A stretch of 64,000 bases of DNA from Fremontodendron californicum (GCA_030761205.1 JAULJL010000028.1:21441001-21505000), one strand, 5' to 3'. Numbered from the stretch's first letter, positions 25,166 through 35,974 are shown. Translations and numbers: made by a program. The notes: generated by a model not told the origin, from the sequence alone.

Positions 25166-25230
25166 GCTTTAGAAAACCACAAGACACGACTCTTTGCTTA
25201 CGCCACCAGCTGCCCAACTATTCCTTTTCA

Positions 25231-25251
25231 AGTCGGAGCAAAGCAACATAG
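25231..25251 (+). repeat. MITE-A right-end remnant
   Basis: Only the terminal part AGTCGGAGCAAAGCAACATAG is left. It is probably a relic of a deleted copy. Confidence 0.6.
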
Positions 25252-25604
25252 CCTTAACCTTAAATTGCTTGAATTATTTCCACTTTACCCTTAATATCCA
25301 GTCAGGAGGACTCGAGGGAATCTAATTTGATAATTTCTCTTAACAAGGTCCAAACAAATGGACCTATTAGCTCTTTCAAAGATAAACACATAGGTATTTT
25401 TGCATAATAATAGCACATCACAATTTGCACTAAAAAACAGAAAATAGAAACAAGGAGACAAGACAACAACGTTTATCAATTCAAAACAAGTCTGATAATA
25501 TGCCATAAACCAAGACAACTCAATAGACGGTCATATGTTAAGATACTTTCCTTTCAGCTTTTAATTCAGTAAGGCAAATAAAAAGCAAATAAAAGAACTT
25601 CATC

Positions 25605-25800
25605 TAGACCTATTAATTGAATGAGTCTAATTGATTTCGAATCGTATTAATTCGGGTTAGATCGAATTTAGATTCAAGTGAATTGATCAAGTTTTTTTTG
25701 GTTTGGATCAATTCAAGTTGAAATGAATTTGGATTCAAGTGAATTGATCAAATTTTTCGAATTAAAAATTATAGGTCTAAATTCATGCATCAAGTAATAT
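25605..25800. repeat. Dispersed repeat with internal ttcaagtgaattgatcaa duplications
   Basis: The phrase gattcaagtgaattgatcaa occurs twice, about 65 bp apart, in an ATTCG-rich setting like other dispersed repeats in this window. It is non-coding. Confidence 0.45.
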
Positions 25801-26488
25801 CACAAAATTCCAAGTAGACATGCTATGCTGGTAAGAAAATGACTTCCATCAGGAGAATACAAGGTAAAAACCAACAATATAAATTAAATAGCAAGACTCA
25901 GCAGTCAGCGGCCATATGCCCATCATCAAGGCTGCCAACGAATCATTTGTTAAGGGGTCTTTTTCCGTCTGGATGGGACATATTAAGGAAAAAATAAAAA
26001 AAAAATTTCTTAAAATGAACGTCTTGTAAATTTTATTATATATGTAATTTATGTCATATAAAATAAATAAAAAATTACATGAATTTTTTTTTTATATATA
26101 TATATAAAAAATTACACAAATACATAATAAATTTATTATATTTATATATAATTTATCATGTTTATATATAATTTATCATTTATATATAATAAACTTTATA
26201 AAATTTATCATATTTATATATAATTTTTTTTATGTTTATATATAATGAAACTTATTTTAAACTCAACCTAAAAAAACTTACCCTAAAACTGCCCGTATTA
26301 AGAAGATGGTCATTTAAAGTTCATGAAAAACTCGAGTTGATATGCAAATCAAAACTTCCATAGTCTCAAATTCATAACATTTCTAAGGATTTCCCACAAC
26401 AAAACAAAACAGAAAATTTTTAACATTCTATGTAAAAAAACAGATTTAGTATTTTAATAAATAAATCTAACAGAAGGTAAATATTAAC

Positions 26489-29360
26489 TCAAAAGATCCT
26501 GTTTGAAGGGCCCATGGTACTCTTCAAGTAGAGGCACCTCACCTGCAATCAACACAAATTCAATCAGATTATGTAATAAAAAACGTGAAGATAAAAGCCC
26601 AAAATCCCGTATATATACTATCAAGGAAGAAATAAAGTATGTGGAAGGAATAACCAAGCAGCCTAAACAAACAAAAGCTAAGAGAACTCACATTTTGCCA
26701 GTTTTTCTTCAACAATGAAACAAGGAAATTGACGCTCATTTGCACATTTTGGAAGATTTGTTTCTCCTCCATATCTAAATTCCCAACAGCAACTCCCATG
26801 CAAAGAACCTTCTTCAGCTGGAACTTCACCATTGCCTTGGTCTCATTCACTTTGGACTCTAGGGATTCCTGGTGACTAACAAGGGTTGGGAATTTCCCTG
26901 CATTTGTACATAAAATCATCCATGTAAGATCACAATTCAAAAATCACAAATCACAAATGCACAAACTTTGTCTCCTTTTAAATGCCTTAAGGGAGTACAA
27001 CATAAAAATGCCACTGTTACTCGGACTCGGGTGTAAGTGTTGAATACGGATATGTGTCTGATACAGGTATGTTCAATTTTTTTAAAGTTTTTTCATGTAT
27101 TTGGAGGATCCTTAGAGGGTCATATACCCATATGACATACCCATGTCCAAATATACGTCAAAGATGTCGGACATGGGTGCTTCAAGAAAAATGAAGAGTC
27201 GAATCAACATAAGTAGATAAAAATGCTCATATAACACTTGCCTGCTTTGTTGAGACCAGGACCCAAGAGACGAGGTATCTGCTTGATGACAGATTCAGAA
27301 GCCAAAAAGGCATGATACTTCTTGGCAAGCTTCTTGACCAACTTCTTGTTCTTGTTTAGCTTCTTCAGTGCTTCCACGTCCATATAATCCAAACCTATCT
27401 TCTCTGCCTGCAGTACACATTTATGCATTTAAAACAAAAATACCTCATTGCACAAATGACCACTCAGACAAAGTATATACTATACTTCACATAACGCACA
27501 CCATATACCTGAGTCCAGAAATAAAATATTCTTCTAAGGGCCCGTTTACCACTGTTTTTAGCTTTGAAAACGGAGCTTTTCACTACAAATGCAATGGTAA
27601 ACAGGTTGTGGTGGAATTGTGGAAAAGCTCTTTTCCACCACAGAAAATCAAGCAACCTTAAAATCAAATGAATTGATGCTTTTGTTGGCTTTTGGGTTTA
27701 CAACCTATAAATTTAAAATAAATTTACTAAAACATCCATTCATTTATTCGTTATTCACAATAATATCATCACTTAACTCCATCTTTTTAATGCAAAAATT
27801 GAATATATATTTTTTTATAATATTTATTTGAGGGTATAACAGCTATTCATCATTTTTTAATTATATTTTAAATATACTTGAATAGGAATATATTATGTTT
27901 GTATATGATTTTATTAATATCTAAAAAGTGTGAATATTTTTTTTTTTGTATATTTTTAAATTCAATTTCACAATAATTTAAATTAATATATTTAAAAAAT
28001 ATTTTAAATTTATTTTTTTGATATATCTTAATATTAATTTACTAGAATAGTACTGAAAATAATTTATTATTGACTTTTCAATATCATATCTGTTTTAGAA
28101 ATTTTAACTTTCTATAGCAATTTTTCACAGCAATGCCAAACACACAAAAATCTCAAATCGCAGCTTTTCACAGCACTTTTCAAACACACTTTTTCCAAAT
28201 TAGCTTTTTTCTAACTGCAACAGCAATGCTAAACTAACCCTAAGCAATGTAAGCAAACAATGCTTTACCTATGAAAGCAGAAAAATTACCTCTTCAACAT
28301 GTTGAGCATCTCCAAGCATGCAGATCTTCATCTTAGGGCGAGGAATGTGTGGTAGCTTCACGGAACCACTGAAACGCTTGTCTTTTTGGGGATCATAGTT
28401 TTTCAGTCCAATCTGGAGTTCAATGGTTTCAGTAAACTTACGTTTTCGCTCCTTGGACTGAGTCACAATGGTTGTAATAGCTTCTCTGAGGGCATCACTC
28501 TGAAGCTTACTGTAAATAAGAAATCCAACATCTTTCAGGAAAAACAAAAAACCTATAAACAGGTAGTTAACAAACAACCACATGCTTCCTAAGAGAGTAT
28601 AATGAAGGATTAATCTAGGCAACATAAACAATTCATAATCACAAAATGAACACCCAAAAACAATGCCGAGTTCAGGTCAATGCTTCGGACTAGAATATTT
28701 CAATCCAGAAACAGCAAATAATTCCCATACTACTAATGATAGTCCAAATTCACAACTTCAACATTTACAGTCTAAGTTCAAATTTTCCAAACATAAAAGA
28801 AATTGAGTGTCACCAGTCTACTCAATGAACCAAATAAATTACAAACTAATTACACATAACAACAGAGCCATTTCCTATTTTATATGTGAAAGCACCCAAT
28901 ATATTATCCTACAAAACACAAATGACACAGTGGAGCCAAACTCTTTTAATCCAAGTTCAGTAAATAAATAATAAATAATAAATAACAAGATTGAAATGCT
29001 AAGATATAAATAAAAAAAAAAGGAATTTATCAGAAACCCATACGTAAAATTGGGTAATTTAACTTCAGTATTATTCCAAAGAAGAAAATCAAAATCAAAA
29101 TAAATAAAAATGAAAATGATGAACAAAATAAAAGGAACAAATAATTAATAATACCTACTCTTTTAATCCAAATTCAGTAAATAAATAATAAATAACAAGA
29201 TTGAAATGCTAAGATATAAATAAAAAAGAAGGAATTTATCAGAAACCCAAACGTAAATTTGGGTAATTTAACTTCAGCATTATTCCAAAGAAGAAAATCA
29301 AAATAAATAAAAATGATAATAATGAACAAAAAAAAGAAAAAATAATTAATATTACCTCAT
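26489..29360 (-). CDS. RPL10A: 60S ribosomal protein L10a (uL1), five coding exons
   Basis: Cytosolic large-subunit protein uL1 of the L1 stalk, which helps move deacylated tRNA out of the ribosome. Exons on the minus strand are 29360-29356 (ATGAG only), 28509-28290, 27407-27242, 26897-26692 and 26542-26489. They join in frame to 651 nt, or 216 residues, the usual length for plant L10a. Typical stretches are visible: LKNYDPQKDKRFSGSVKLPH, KMKICMLGDAQHVEE, ALKKLNKNKKLVKKLAKKYH, IPRLLGPGLNKAGKFPTLV and the C-terminus RCLYLKSTMGPSNRIF. Intron 3 needs a GC donor (AAAGCAG followed by gcaagt). Intron 2 holds a 0.7-kb MITE, intron 3 a MITE-A copy and intron 1 a tandem duplication. The promoter carries telo-box and site II motifs. 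Confidence 0.97.
27012..27218 (+). mobile_element. MITE-A copy in RPL10a intron 3
   Basis: Flanked by AAAAATGC on both sides. The right end has a few extra bases after aacata. It ends only 23 bp from the 5' splice site of this intron (gene on the minus strand). Confidence 0.88.
27536..28243. mobile_element. MITE of about 0.7 kb in RPL10a intron 2
   Basis: Left end AAGGGCCCGTTTACCACTG and the reverse complement of the right end, TTAGGGTTAGTTTAGCATTG, form an imperfect inverted pair. The inner part resembles 13070-13440 and 24820-25165, with reverse-complement phrases such as aaagtgtgtttgaaaagtgc. I do not see a clean target duplication. Confidence 0.7.
28941..29360. repeat. Tandem duplication of about 0.2 kb reaching the exon 1 splice site of RPL10a
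   Basis: Copies 28941-29157 and 29158-29360 both start CTCTTTTAATCCAA and share aagattgaaatgctaaga and ttccaaagaagaaaatc. The right copy contains the real 5' splice site of intron 1 (ATGAG before gtaatatt). The left copy keeps an equivalent GAGTAG before gtattatt at 29154. Confidence 0.85.
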
Positions 29361-29404
29361 CTCTGAATCTCTGTTCTTTCCAAGAACAAAACTATAAAAT
29401 TTAC

Positions 29405-29524
29405 CTATAAAACAAAGTTTTCAAGTCATCAAAAATGAAAGTTTGACGAATTAAAGTTAAGATCCAAGAAGAAATGGGAGTTCCAGTAAAGGAGAGTTTA
29501 AAGAGAAAGAGAGGAGAGAATTAC
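29405..29524 (-). other. Candidate 5'-UTR intron of RPL10a
   Basis: On the minus strand a donor ctctggtg followed by gtaattc and an acceptor ttgttttatag enclose 120 nt between the telo-box leader and the ATG. This is inferred from motifs alone. Confidence 0.35.
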
Positions 29525-29539
29525 CACCAGAGAAGAGAG

Positions 29540-29717
29540 AAACCCTAGCCGCGGCTTTGAATTTTATGGCTGTGGAGAAATAAATAGGGGGTTCAGCCCT
29601 AATAAGCTGATATTGGGCCAAGCGTAGGTCTAGCCCAAATTCATTGGGCTAAGGCTTGGTTTGGTTTGGTTTTGTTAAGATTGAGCTAACCCAGATTAGT
29701 ACTACTTGTTCAGCCCA
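29540..29717 (-). promoter_or_regulatory. RPL10a promoter with telo-box and site II elements
   Basis: A telo-box AAACCCTA lies at 29540-29547. Site II motifs (TGGGCC or TGGGCT, either strand) lie at 29614-29619, 29632-29637, 29645-29650 and 29712-29717. This pairing is the established promoter layout of plant ribosomal protein genes, where TCP factors bind site II in dividing cells. Confidence 0.75.
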
Positions 29718-29746
29718 AAAATGTATTATGACTCCATATTAATTGT

Positions 29747-30412
29747 TAGAACTGTAAATGAACCGAGCTTGAACGAACAAGTCTCTGTTCGTGTTTGTTT
29801 ATTTATTGTTGAACTTGTTTGTGTTCGGTTCATATACGTTAAGGATTTTAAAATTGTGTTCAAACTCTGTTCGTTTAAAATTGAGTGGGTTCGTGTTCGT
29901 TCATTTAATGTTCACGAACAAGTTCATGAACATATAATCGAACATGTTCGAGAACAATTAAAAATATGTTCATGAACAATAAACAAACAAATCTAAACAA
30001 TTTTAACAAACAAACAAATAAAAAAAGTCAATTTTAAATTATTATTAAATACAAAATAATAAAATACAATCGTAATTAAATTAAATTTATTATTAAAATT
30101 TTAAATTTAAGTTATTAAATAATATTAATTATATTATAAGTAAATAAAATAAAATAAAATTATTAATTATATTATAATCGAACAATAAACGAGTTTTAAA
30201 TAAATTATTAAACGAATTCTAAACAATCCATAAACGAGCTTGTTCGTGAATATAACTGAACTGAACAGACCTTGTTCGTGTTCGTTCTTTTAATAAACAA
30301 ACCTTAAAATCATTTTCATAATCGTTTATTTAACTTGATAAACGAACATAAACGAACAAAAATCGAACTGTTCACGAATCATTCGTCGAACGCTCTGTTC
30401 ATTTACACCCTT
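29747..30412. mobile_element. MULE-type MITE, 666 bp
   Basis: The termini TAGAACTGTAAATGAACCGAGC and, reverse-complemented, AAGGGTGTAAATGAACAGAGC are inverted repeats. Flanks ATTAATTGT and ATTAATCGT are a 9-bp duplication with one change, typical of Mutator-like elements. The interior is rich in gttcgtgttcg and its reverse complement, so the element is partly self-complementary. Confidence 0.85.
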
Positions 30413-31016
30413 ATTAATCGTAGATCTAATAATTTTGATAAGATAAGAAAACACGACATATTTAATAAATACAAAAATAGTGCAATTGACACGTTTAATA
30501 CGCGTATCGTATTTATATTTAAGATTTTGATACATTTAATAATTTGTGTTATATTTACATGAAAGAGTACACGAGACACGATAAGTATATACAGATTGTC
30601 AAATTTAATTAATTGAAAGGTAAATAAAAAGAGTTTTAAAATTTTTCAAAATTAATAAAAATTCCCTTCCATATAGCCATATAGGTCTCAAAAGCACGTT
30701 GCGCCCGCAGCCGCACACCATCAAGAAGTGGTATCCAAAGCCCATATAACAATTGATCTAAAATTTTATGTTTTATCTCGTAACTTTTATACTTTAGATC
30801 ATGTCAAGCATAACATATATATATATATATATATATATAAGCACAGTAGTTTAAAATTACATTAGTTTTTTTCTTTTTTCCCCTAACTAATCAAGTGATC
30901 ATGAATCAAAATATGGTGAGATTGTGTGTCTAGTTAATCTGTTATTCCAGAAATTTTTCCCCTTATTTATAGGAGCATACAAAATTTTTGGAAGAAAAAT
31001 TGGAGCAATTGAGAAA

Positions 31017-31100
31017 TTATCCGGACTTTTCATTTTTTCTAAAGTATTCATGTTCGATACCTGTATTCGATATATATTCAGACATGGATTTATCAAAAAC
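31017..31100 (-). repeat. MITE-A fragment
   Basis: The phrases ggacttttcattttttct, tattcatgttcgatacc and cagacatgg match the middle of minus-oriented copies. Both ends are lost. Confidence 0.55.
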
Positions 31101-31233
31101 TTTATCAAACCTACTAGTGAAACCAGTTGAACCAGAAATCGAAAGATCTGATTGATTCAACCTTCGATTCGATTTTTTTAACTTTGATTTTTTTTCTCAT
31201 TAATTGCTATTACCAATTGATATGTCACATATC

Positions 31234-31936
31234 TGTTGGGCTTGGGTCCCTCCCATGTGAAGGAAAGCCCAACTTTGTCTTTGACCCTTTTTAAATGAAA
31301 TAAGGGCTGGTTTGTTTAAAGGTTGGCAGAAGCCAAAAAAAAAAAAAAGTGAGTGGCAGCAGAGAAGAGAGAAAAAGAGAGCAGAAAATTTTGGGGTTTT
31401 TGGCAATGCACAATTTTGATCAAGTCAACGATCAGAGGGAAATCTGTGGTCCGATCGACTTGATTTTTTGACAATGGCTAGAGAACACGTAGATGTTGGT
31501 TTTGTACGGTCGAAATTTCCACCTGATCACTGTAGCTTTTCGATCTGGTGTCTGAACAATAGTCCTGTTTTTGGTGATTTCTCAACTTTTTCTCTTTGAT
31601 TTTGAGATCGCTTGTTGATAGCTAGGGTAGAGTTATGTACTCATTGTACTAGCTGAATTATTGTGATCTTGTAGCTACACTTTCATTATAGTGAAGATTT
31701 TGAGTGGACTCTCAAGACTCGTGATTTTTACCCTTTGATTTAAAGGAGTTTTCCACATTAAATTGTGTGTCTCGTGTGATTGATGCTTTGTGATTATTCT
31801 TGCTTGAATTTGTGTTGTTAGAGAATATCTTGTGCTATTGTGTTACCATATTTACAAATTTTGTTTATTGGGCGAGAAAAAAACTTCTGGTTGTGCTTCC
31901 GCGATTTTTCGGTAAGTTCAGTTTCTACCCATCACA
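31234..31936 (+). repeat. Left LTR, forward
   Basis: 703 bp, starting TGTTGGGCTTGGGTCC and ending CTACCCATCACA. The primer site follows after one base. Confidence 0.92.
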
Positions 31937-31937
31937 C

Positions 31938-31949
31938 TGGTATCAGAGC
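31938..31949 (+). promoter_or_regulatory. Primer binding site, initiator tRNA-Met
   Basis: TGGTATCAGAGC is the standard plant LTR-element site complementary to the 3' end of initiator tRNA-Met. It lies one base after the left LTR. Confidence 0.93.
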
Positions 31950-31993
31950 ATGGTTAGTGTTCTTGTGTAATTATAGATATTAGCACAAGTAGA

Positions 31994-32317
31994 ATGATTA
32001 TTTTGAATGGCACAAATTATCAGTTATGGCGGAATAAAATGAAAGACCTGTTATTTGTGAAATCTTTGCATCTTCCTATCTTTGCAACTCAAAAACCTGA
32101 ATCTAAGAGTGATGAGGAATGAAAATTTGAGCATCAGCAAGTGTGTGATTTTATTCGTCAATTTGTTGAAGAAAATGCCTATAATCACATTGATCAAGAG
32201 ACACATGCACGAAATTTGTGGAACAAACTCGAAAACTTGTATGCTTTAAAGTCCGGCAATAATAAGTTGTTCCTGCTTAAAAAGATGATGGAACTGAAGT
32301 ATAAAGAAGGTACACTG
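31994..32317 (+). pseudogene. Truncated copia gag with a nonsense codon
   Basis: The frame starts MIILNGTNYQLWRNKMKDLL, typical of copia gag starts. It continues after an in-frame TGA at 32120-32122 into QVCDFIRQFVEENAYNHI, then THARNLWNKLENLYALKSGN and KYKEGT. The TGA stands where related elements usually have Trp (from memory). The frame then runs into the inverted LTR, so the rest of gag, including the zinc knuckle, is missing. It is not functional. Confidence 0.9.
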
Positions 32318-32997
32318 TGTGATGGGCAGAAACTGAACTTATCGAAAAATCGCGGAAGCACAACCGGAAGTTCTTTCTCACCCAATAAACAAAATCTGAA
32401 AATATGGTAACACAATAGCACAAGATATTCTCTAACAACACAAATTCAAGCAAAAATAATTGCAAAACATCAATCACACGAGACACACAATTTAACGTGG
32501 AAAACCCCTTTAAATCAAAGGGTAAAAACCAGAGGACTTGAGAGTCCATTCAAAATCTTCACTATAACGAAAGTGTAGCTATAAGATCACAATAATTCAG
32601 CTAGCACAATGAGTACACAACTCTACCCTAGCTATCAACAGGTGATCTCAAAATCAAAGAGAAAAAGTTGAGAAATCACCAAAAATGGGACTACTGTTCA
32701 GACACCAGATCGGAAAGCTACAGTGCTCGGATGAAAATTCTGACCGTAAAAACCAACATCTACGTGTCCTCTAGCCATTGTCAAAAAATAAATCGATCAG
32801 ACTACGAATGACCCTCTGATCGATGACTCGATCAAAACTGTGCAATGCCAAAAACTCTAGAATTTTCTCTCTTCTCTGCCGCCACTCACGGTTTTTTTTT
32901 TTTTTTTGGCTTCTGCCACCATTTAAACAAACCAGCCCTTATTTCCGGCAAGGACAAAGTTGGGCTTTCCTCCACATGGGAGGACCCAAGCCCAACA
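32318..32997 (-). repeat. Right LTR, reversed
   Basis: 680 bp. It is the reverse complement of the left LTR with scattered substitutions and a short deletion near the tttgacccttttt part. It begins TGTGATGGGC and ends CAAGCCCAACA. Confidence 0.92.
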
Positions 32998-33364
32998 ATA
33001 TCTCATCTTCCATGCGAATCAAGAAAATGCAGCAAGGGAGAGACTTCCTTAGGTACTCATTTTACATATCCAATGAACTATATGCATCAAAATTTTAAGA
33101 AGCAAGAAATATATATATATATATATATGTAGATTCCATTTTTTACAACTTACATTCATCAGATATTTAAGCTGTCCATCTTGAAAAGATTCATCTTTTT
33201 TGCACCATGAATGAGAGACTGAAATGCAAGCCATTTTTATTTTCACAATACTCTTCATAACTGTTGCATAGAATGTATTGCTTTTCCACAGACAAAACCA
33301 TGTTCAGAGGAAGTGAGAAAAAAAAATGAAGATAATCATTGGTTCAAGCACCTCAAGAAGGGTT

Positions 33365-33368
<4 letters not shown>

Positions 33369-33404
<36 letters not shown>
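33369..33404. repeat. (AT)n microsatellite
   Basis: About 18 AT units. Confidence 0.97.
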
Positions 33405-33406
<2 letters not shown>

Positions 33407-33526
33407 CCATGGACAATTGATCAGGAGTTGTATTAATTTCTTCTATACTGTATGTACAGAAGGGCGAATAGATCGAAGGGAAAGACAAACCAATGTCTAG
33501 AAATCAAAAGCTATATATGTACCCCA

Positions 33527-33672
33527 CCCGGACTTTTCATTTTTTTTAAAACATTTATTTTCGGTATCTATGTCCGACACATATTCGAACATGGATATGG
33601 AGTATAATTTTTCAAATATATGAAAAAACTTTAAAAAAAAAAATTAAATATACCCGTATTGGGCACATAGTT
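33527..33672 (-). repeat. Degraded MITE-A copy
   Basis: It keeps tatgtccgacacatattcga, acatggatatggag and tatacccgtattgg, but the termini are lost. Confidence 0.65.
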
Positions 33673-34111
33673 CCGAAGACCACATACAAGCTATATATGG
33701 GGACTAAGGAGGAGGCTTAAACTTACGATCGATGGTTAGACCAATGGACAATATGAGATGATAGCATTGGACTATTTATCAACCTTAAGGTCGAATGGTT
33801 CACTTTAAGACATTAGAATCATCATTATACATCCGATATAACAAAATCCAAAATATAACGAAACAGTTTATTGGTATATATAGGGGCGAAATTATGGCAC
33901 CATATCTATATTCCCTGCAAAAACATGGCAAGCATTCAATATTATGCTCCTCTTTTCTTTCAATTTCTTTTCAGAACATTTTGTTTTTCTAATAGCTAGA
34001 ATCGTGATTCATTTGGATCTTGAGAGAAGTAGAGAAGCTGAGATCTCAGATTTAATTTCTTTGTCATCACAGTGCATGTGTTGATATATAGTAGGCATGT
34101 TCATCCATATA

Positions 34112-34317
34112 CTATGTTATTCGGACTCGGGTGCGAGTGTTAGATACGGGTATGTGTCTGACAAGAATATGTCCATTTTTTTTAAAGTTTTTTTTTCATG
34201 TAATTGGAGTGTTCTTGAAGGGTCATACTCATATCCCCATACCCATTACGGATATGCGTTGGACACGGGTGACGGATACGAATACTGCAAGAAAAATAAA
34301 AAATCAGAGCAATATAG
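34112..34317 (+). mobile_element. MITE-A copy
   Basis: Left end CTATGTTATTCGGACTCGGG, right end AATCAGAGCAATATAG. Flanks TCCATATA and CCCATATA match at 7 of 8. Confidence 0.9.
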
Positions 34318-34692
34318 CCCATATATATATATATACATATATATATATATGTTCCAGTATGTTCAATGTGATTTGCTGAGTACAATCAATGGAACAACAG
34401 TTCAATCTCTTTGAATTTCATCATTCAGAAAAGAAAGATATCCTAATTACAGCCAACATATATAATAATTTAGATTCTCATGTTAACAGCAGTTCCATCT
34501 GTTTGAATTTCATCATCAGAAGATCCCAATTACAACCAACAATAACTTAGATTCTCATCATTAATTTTAACAAAAGTTCTATCTCTTTGAATTTCAGCAT
34601 TAAGAATGAAAGATCTACAGCCAACAATAATTTAGTTCTCATTTTATATGTTAGTATCTCTGGTTGTCTAATAGAAATAATATACTAATTAC

Positions 34693-34844
34693 TTATGTTA
34701 CTCGAATTCGGGTGTGAATGTTAGACACGAGTATGTTTGATTTATTCTATTTTTTTTTTATGTATTTGGAGGGTCTTTAGGAATCATATCCCCATGTCCG
34801 TGTCCGGATATGCATGAAAAAAATAAAGAGTCGGAACAACATAA
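34693..34844 (+). mobile_element. MITE-A copy, short form
   Basis: Flanked by a perfect CTAATTAC duplication. It lacks part of the second gtcggacac block. Confidence 0.9.
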
Positions 34845-35109
34845 CTAATTACTATTAGCATAGTCCTGCTGTCATATTTTCTCAAGCTTTCCCCCTTTGA
34901 AACAATAGAGGATTGTTGCAACAAATCAAACGTTTTAGGAAAGAAAGAAATTCTTCCTTAAATTTCCAAATGTCTGGTTTCAATTTCTAAAATATATATA
35001 TATATATATATATATATAAACATATTTTACAATCAATAGAGATATATATGCCTCACTCAATAATCACATCTCAGCATTGATGCATTGATACATGAGTAAT
35101 GGAAACATA

Positions 35110-35310
35110 ATATTAAAATGCCATCGTTACGAAACACGTAAATTGAAATTTCCTCATTGAATTTTATTCGTTACATAATATCCGTGACATTATCAAATTT
35201 CTTGAAATATTATCAAATTCATGTCCATGACGCGTTACGTAACGCCCCGCAACCGCGACATCACAACCGCATCGACGACAAAATCCGCGACTTGCGATTT
35301 AAAACTATAA
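35110..35310. repeat. Dispersed repeat family H (gtaacg/cgcgac-rich)
   Basis: It contains cgcgttacgtaacgccccgc and cgcgacttgcgatttaaa. Related phrases occur at 47475-47660, 49388-49560 and 50351-50470. It is non-coding and lies just downstream of the BIC-like gene. Confidence 0.4.
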
Positions 35311-35386
35311 GTGCAAATGTTAAAACTGCATGCATACATATAATATCAGATAATAAATTAAATAACATTAATTCAACACATACTTT

Positions 35387-35860
35387 CTATATCTTCAATC
35401 TTTGAGATGCCGTCCTCCTCCTTCCCTCCGCCATAAGCGCTTTACGAGCTGAAGCAACTCCATTGGGAGCTAACAATGAATCAAAGGAAGAATAATCAAT
35501 CCATTCTTTAAGCAACTCCTCTTTACCCCATTTATCTGGTATCAAAACCCTACCTGCAGCTGCCTCTTCTCTGTGTCTTTTAAGCTTTTCACGTCCCGAA
35601 TGATCCTTTTGCAATGCTTCAAACTCATAATTTCCATCATCACTAGCAACCAAAACTGACCCTTGTTGTAACACAAAATCACCATTGTTATAAGACTTCA
35701 CGTCATGCAACAACATGACTTGATTATCTTCAGTTTCACCATGTCCTAAACCAGATTTATAATTGCTAGAATTCTTGAAGGAAAAGGTAGGAATATTCCG
35801 GCGGACGACGACGACGACGGGTTTCGAAGGATTAATATTCCGGGGAGTTATACTAGACAT
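35387..35860 (-). CDS. BIC-like inhibitor of cryptochromes
   Basis: 157 residues, no intron. BIC proteins bind photoexcited cryptochrome 2, block its dimerisation and so damp blue-light responses in the nucleus. The match is the C-terminal conserved block at about residues 88-148: SGREKLKRHREE, GRVLIPDKWGKEELLKEWID, then SSFDSLLAPNGVASARKALM. The first 85 residues are low-complexity and not conserved. Family members as I remember them have VWIPE where this one has VLIPD. I start at ATG 35860 (context aacATGtc), because the open frame further upstream has no ATG. A TATA-like stretch lies at 35959-35970. The function is inferred from the conserved block. Confidence 0.82.
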   Translation of the reverse strand: MSSITPRNINPSKPVVVVVRRNIPTFSFKNSSNYKSGLGHGETEDNQVMLLHDVKSYNNGDFVLQQGSVLVASDDGNYEFEALQKDHSGREKLKRHREEAAAGRVLIPDKWGKEELLKEWIDYSSFDSLLAPNGVASARKALMAEGRRRTASQRLKI

Positions 35861-35958
35861 GTTGGCAGCTTGGTAAAATCTTGTTGCAGTACTGAAATTG
35901 ATGATAATGCCACACAACACAGATCACAGTTTGCGAAAGGGAGGGTGTTTGATAGGGT

Positions 35959-35970
35959 TATATATATAGT
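35959..35970 (-). promoter_or_regulatory. TATA box of the BIC-like gene
   Basis: On the minus strand actatatatataacc lies about 100 bp before the ATG, a normal spacing for a short leader. Confidence 0.55.
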
Positions 35971-35974
35971 ATAA

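Larger units (their letters stand above)
23382..26488. other. Gap between tRNA-Tyr and RPL10a, no gene supported
   Basis: AT-rich. It contains a microsatellite at 24682-24729, a GTTTAGCATTGC-type MITE at about 24820-25165, an end remnant of MITE-A at 25231-25251 and a ttcaagtgaattgatcaa repeat at 25605-25800. The stretch 23640-24100 is less AT-rich but contains nothing I recognise on either strand. Confidence 0.6.
31229..33002. mobile_element. Copia-type retrotransposon with two LTRs in inverted orientation
   Basis: A single insertion flanked by the 5-bp duplication ATATC at 31229-31233 and 32998-33002. The left LTR (31234-31936) reads forward. It is followed by a primer site, a leader and about 320 bp of gag. 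The sequence then switches exactly into the inner end of a second LTR (32318-32997) that reads backward. Both outer ends are therefore the TGTTGGG start of the LTR, not one start and one end. The LTRs are about 90 percent alike by eye. Integrase, reverse transcriptase and the rest of gag are absent. Confidence 0.9.

Noticed and set aside
27464..27831. Open frames in RPL10a intron 2
   Set aside because: They fall in the 0.7-kb MITE and have no homologous features.
32141..32410. 89-residue frame as a short functional gene
   Set aside because: It is the part of copia gag after the nonsense codon, running into the inverted LTR.
35861..35920. N-terminal extension of the BIC-like protein
   Set aside because: The longer frame has no ATG, only a GTG. 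The first ATG is at 35860.
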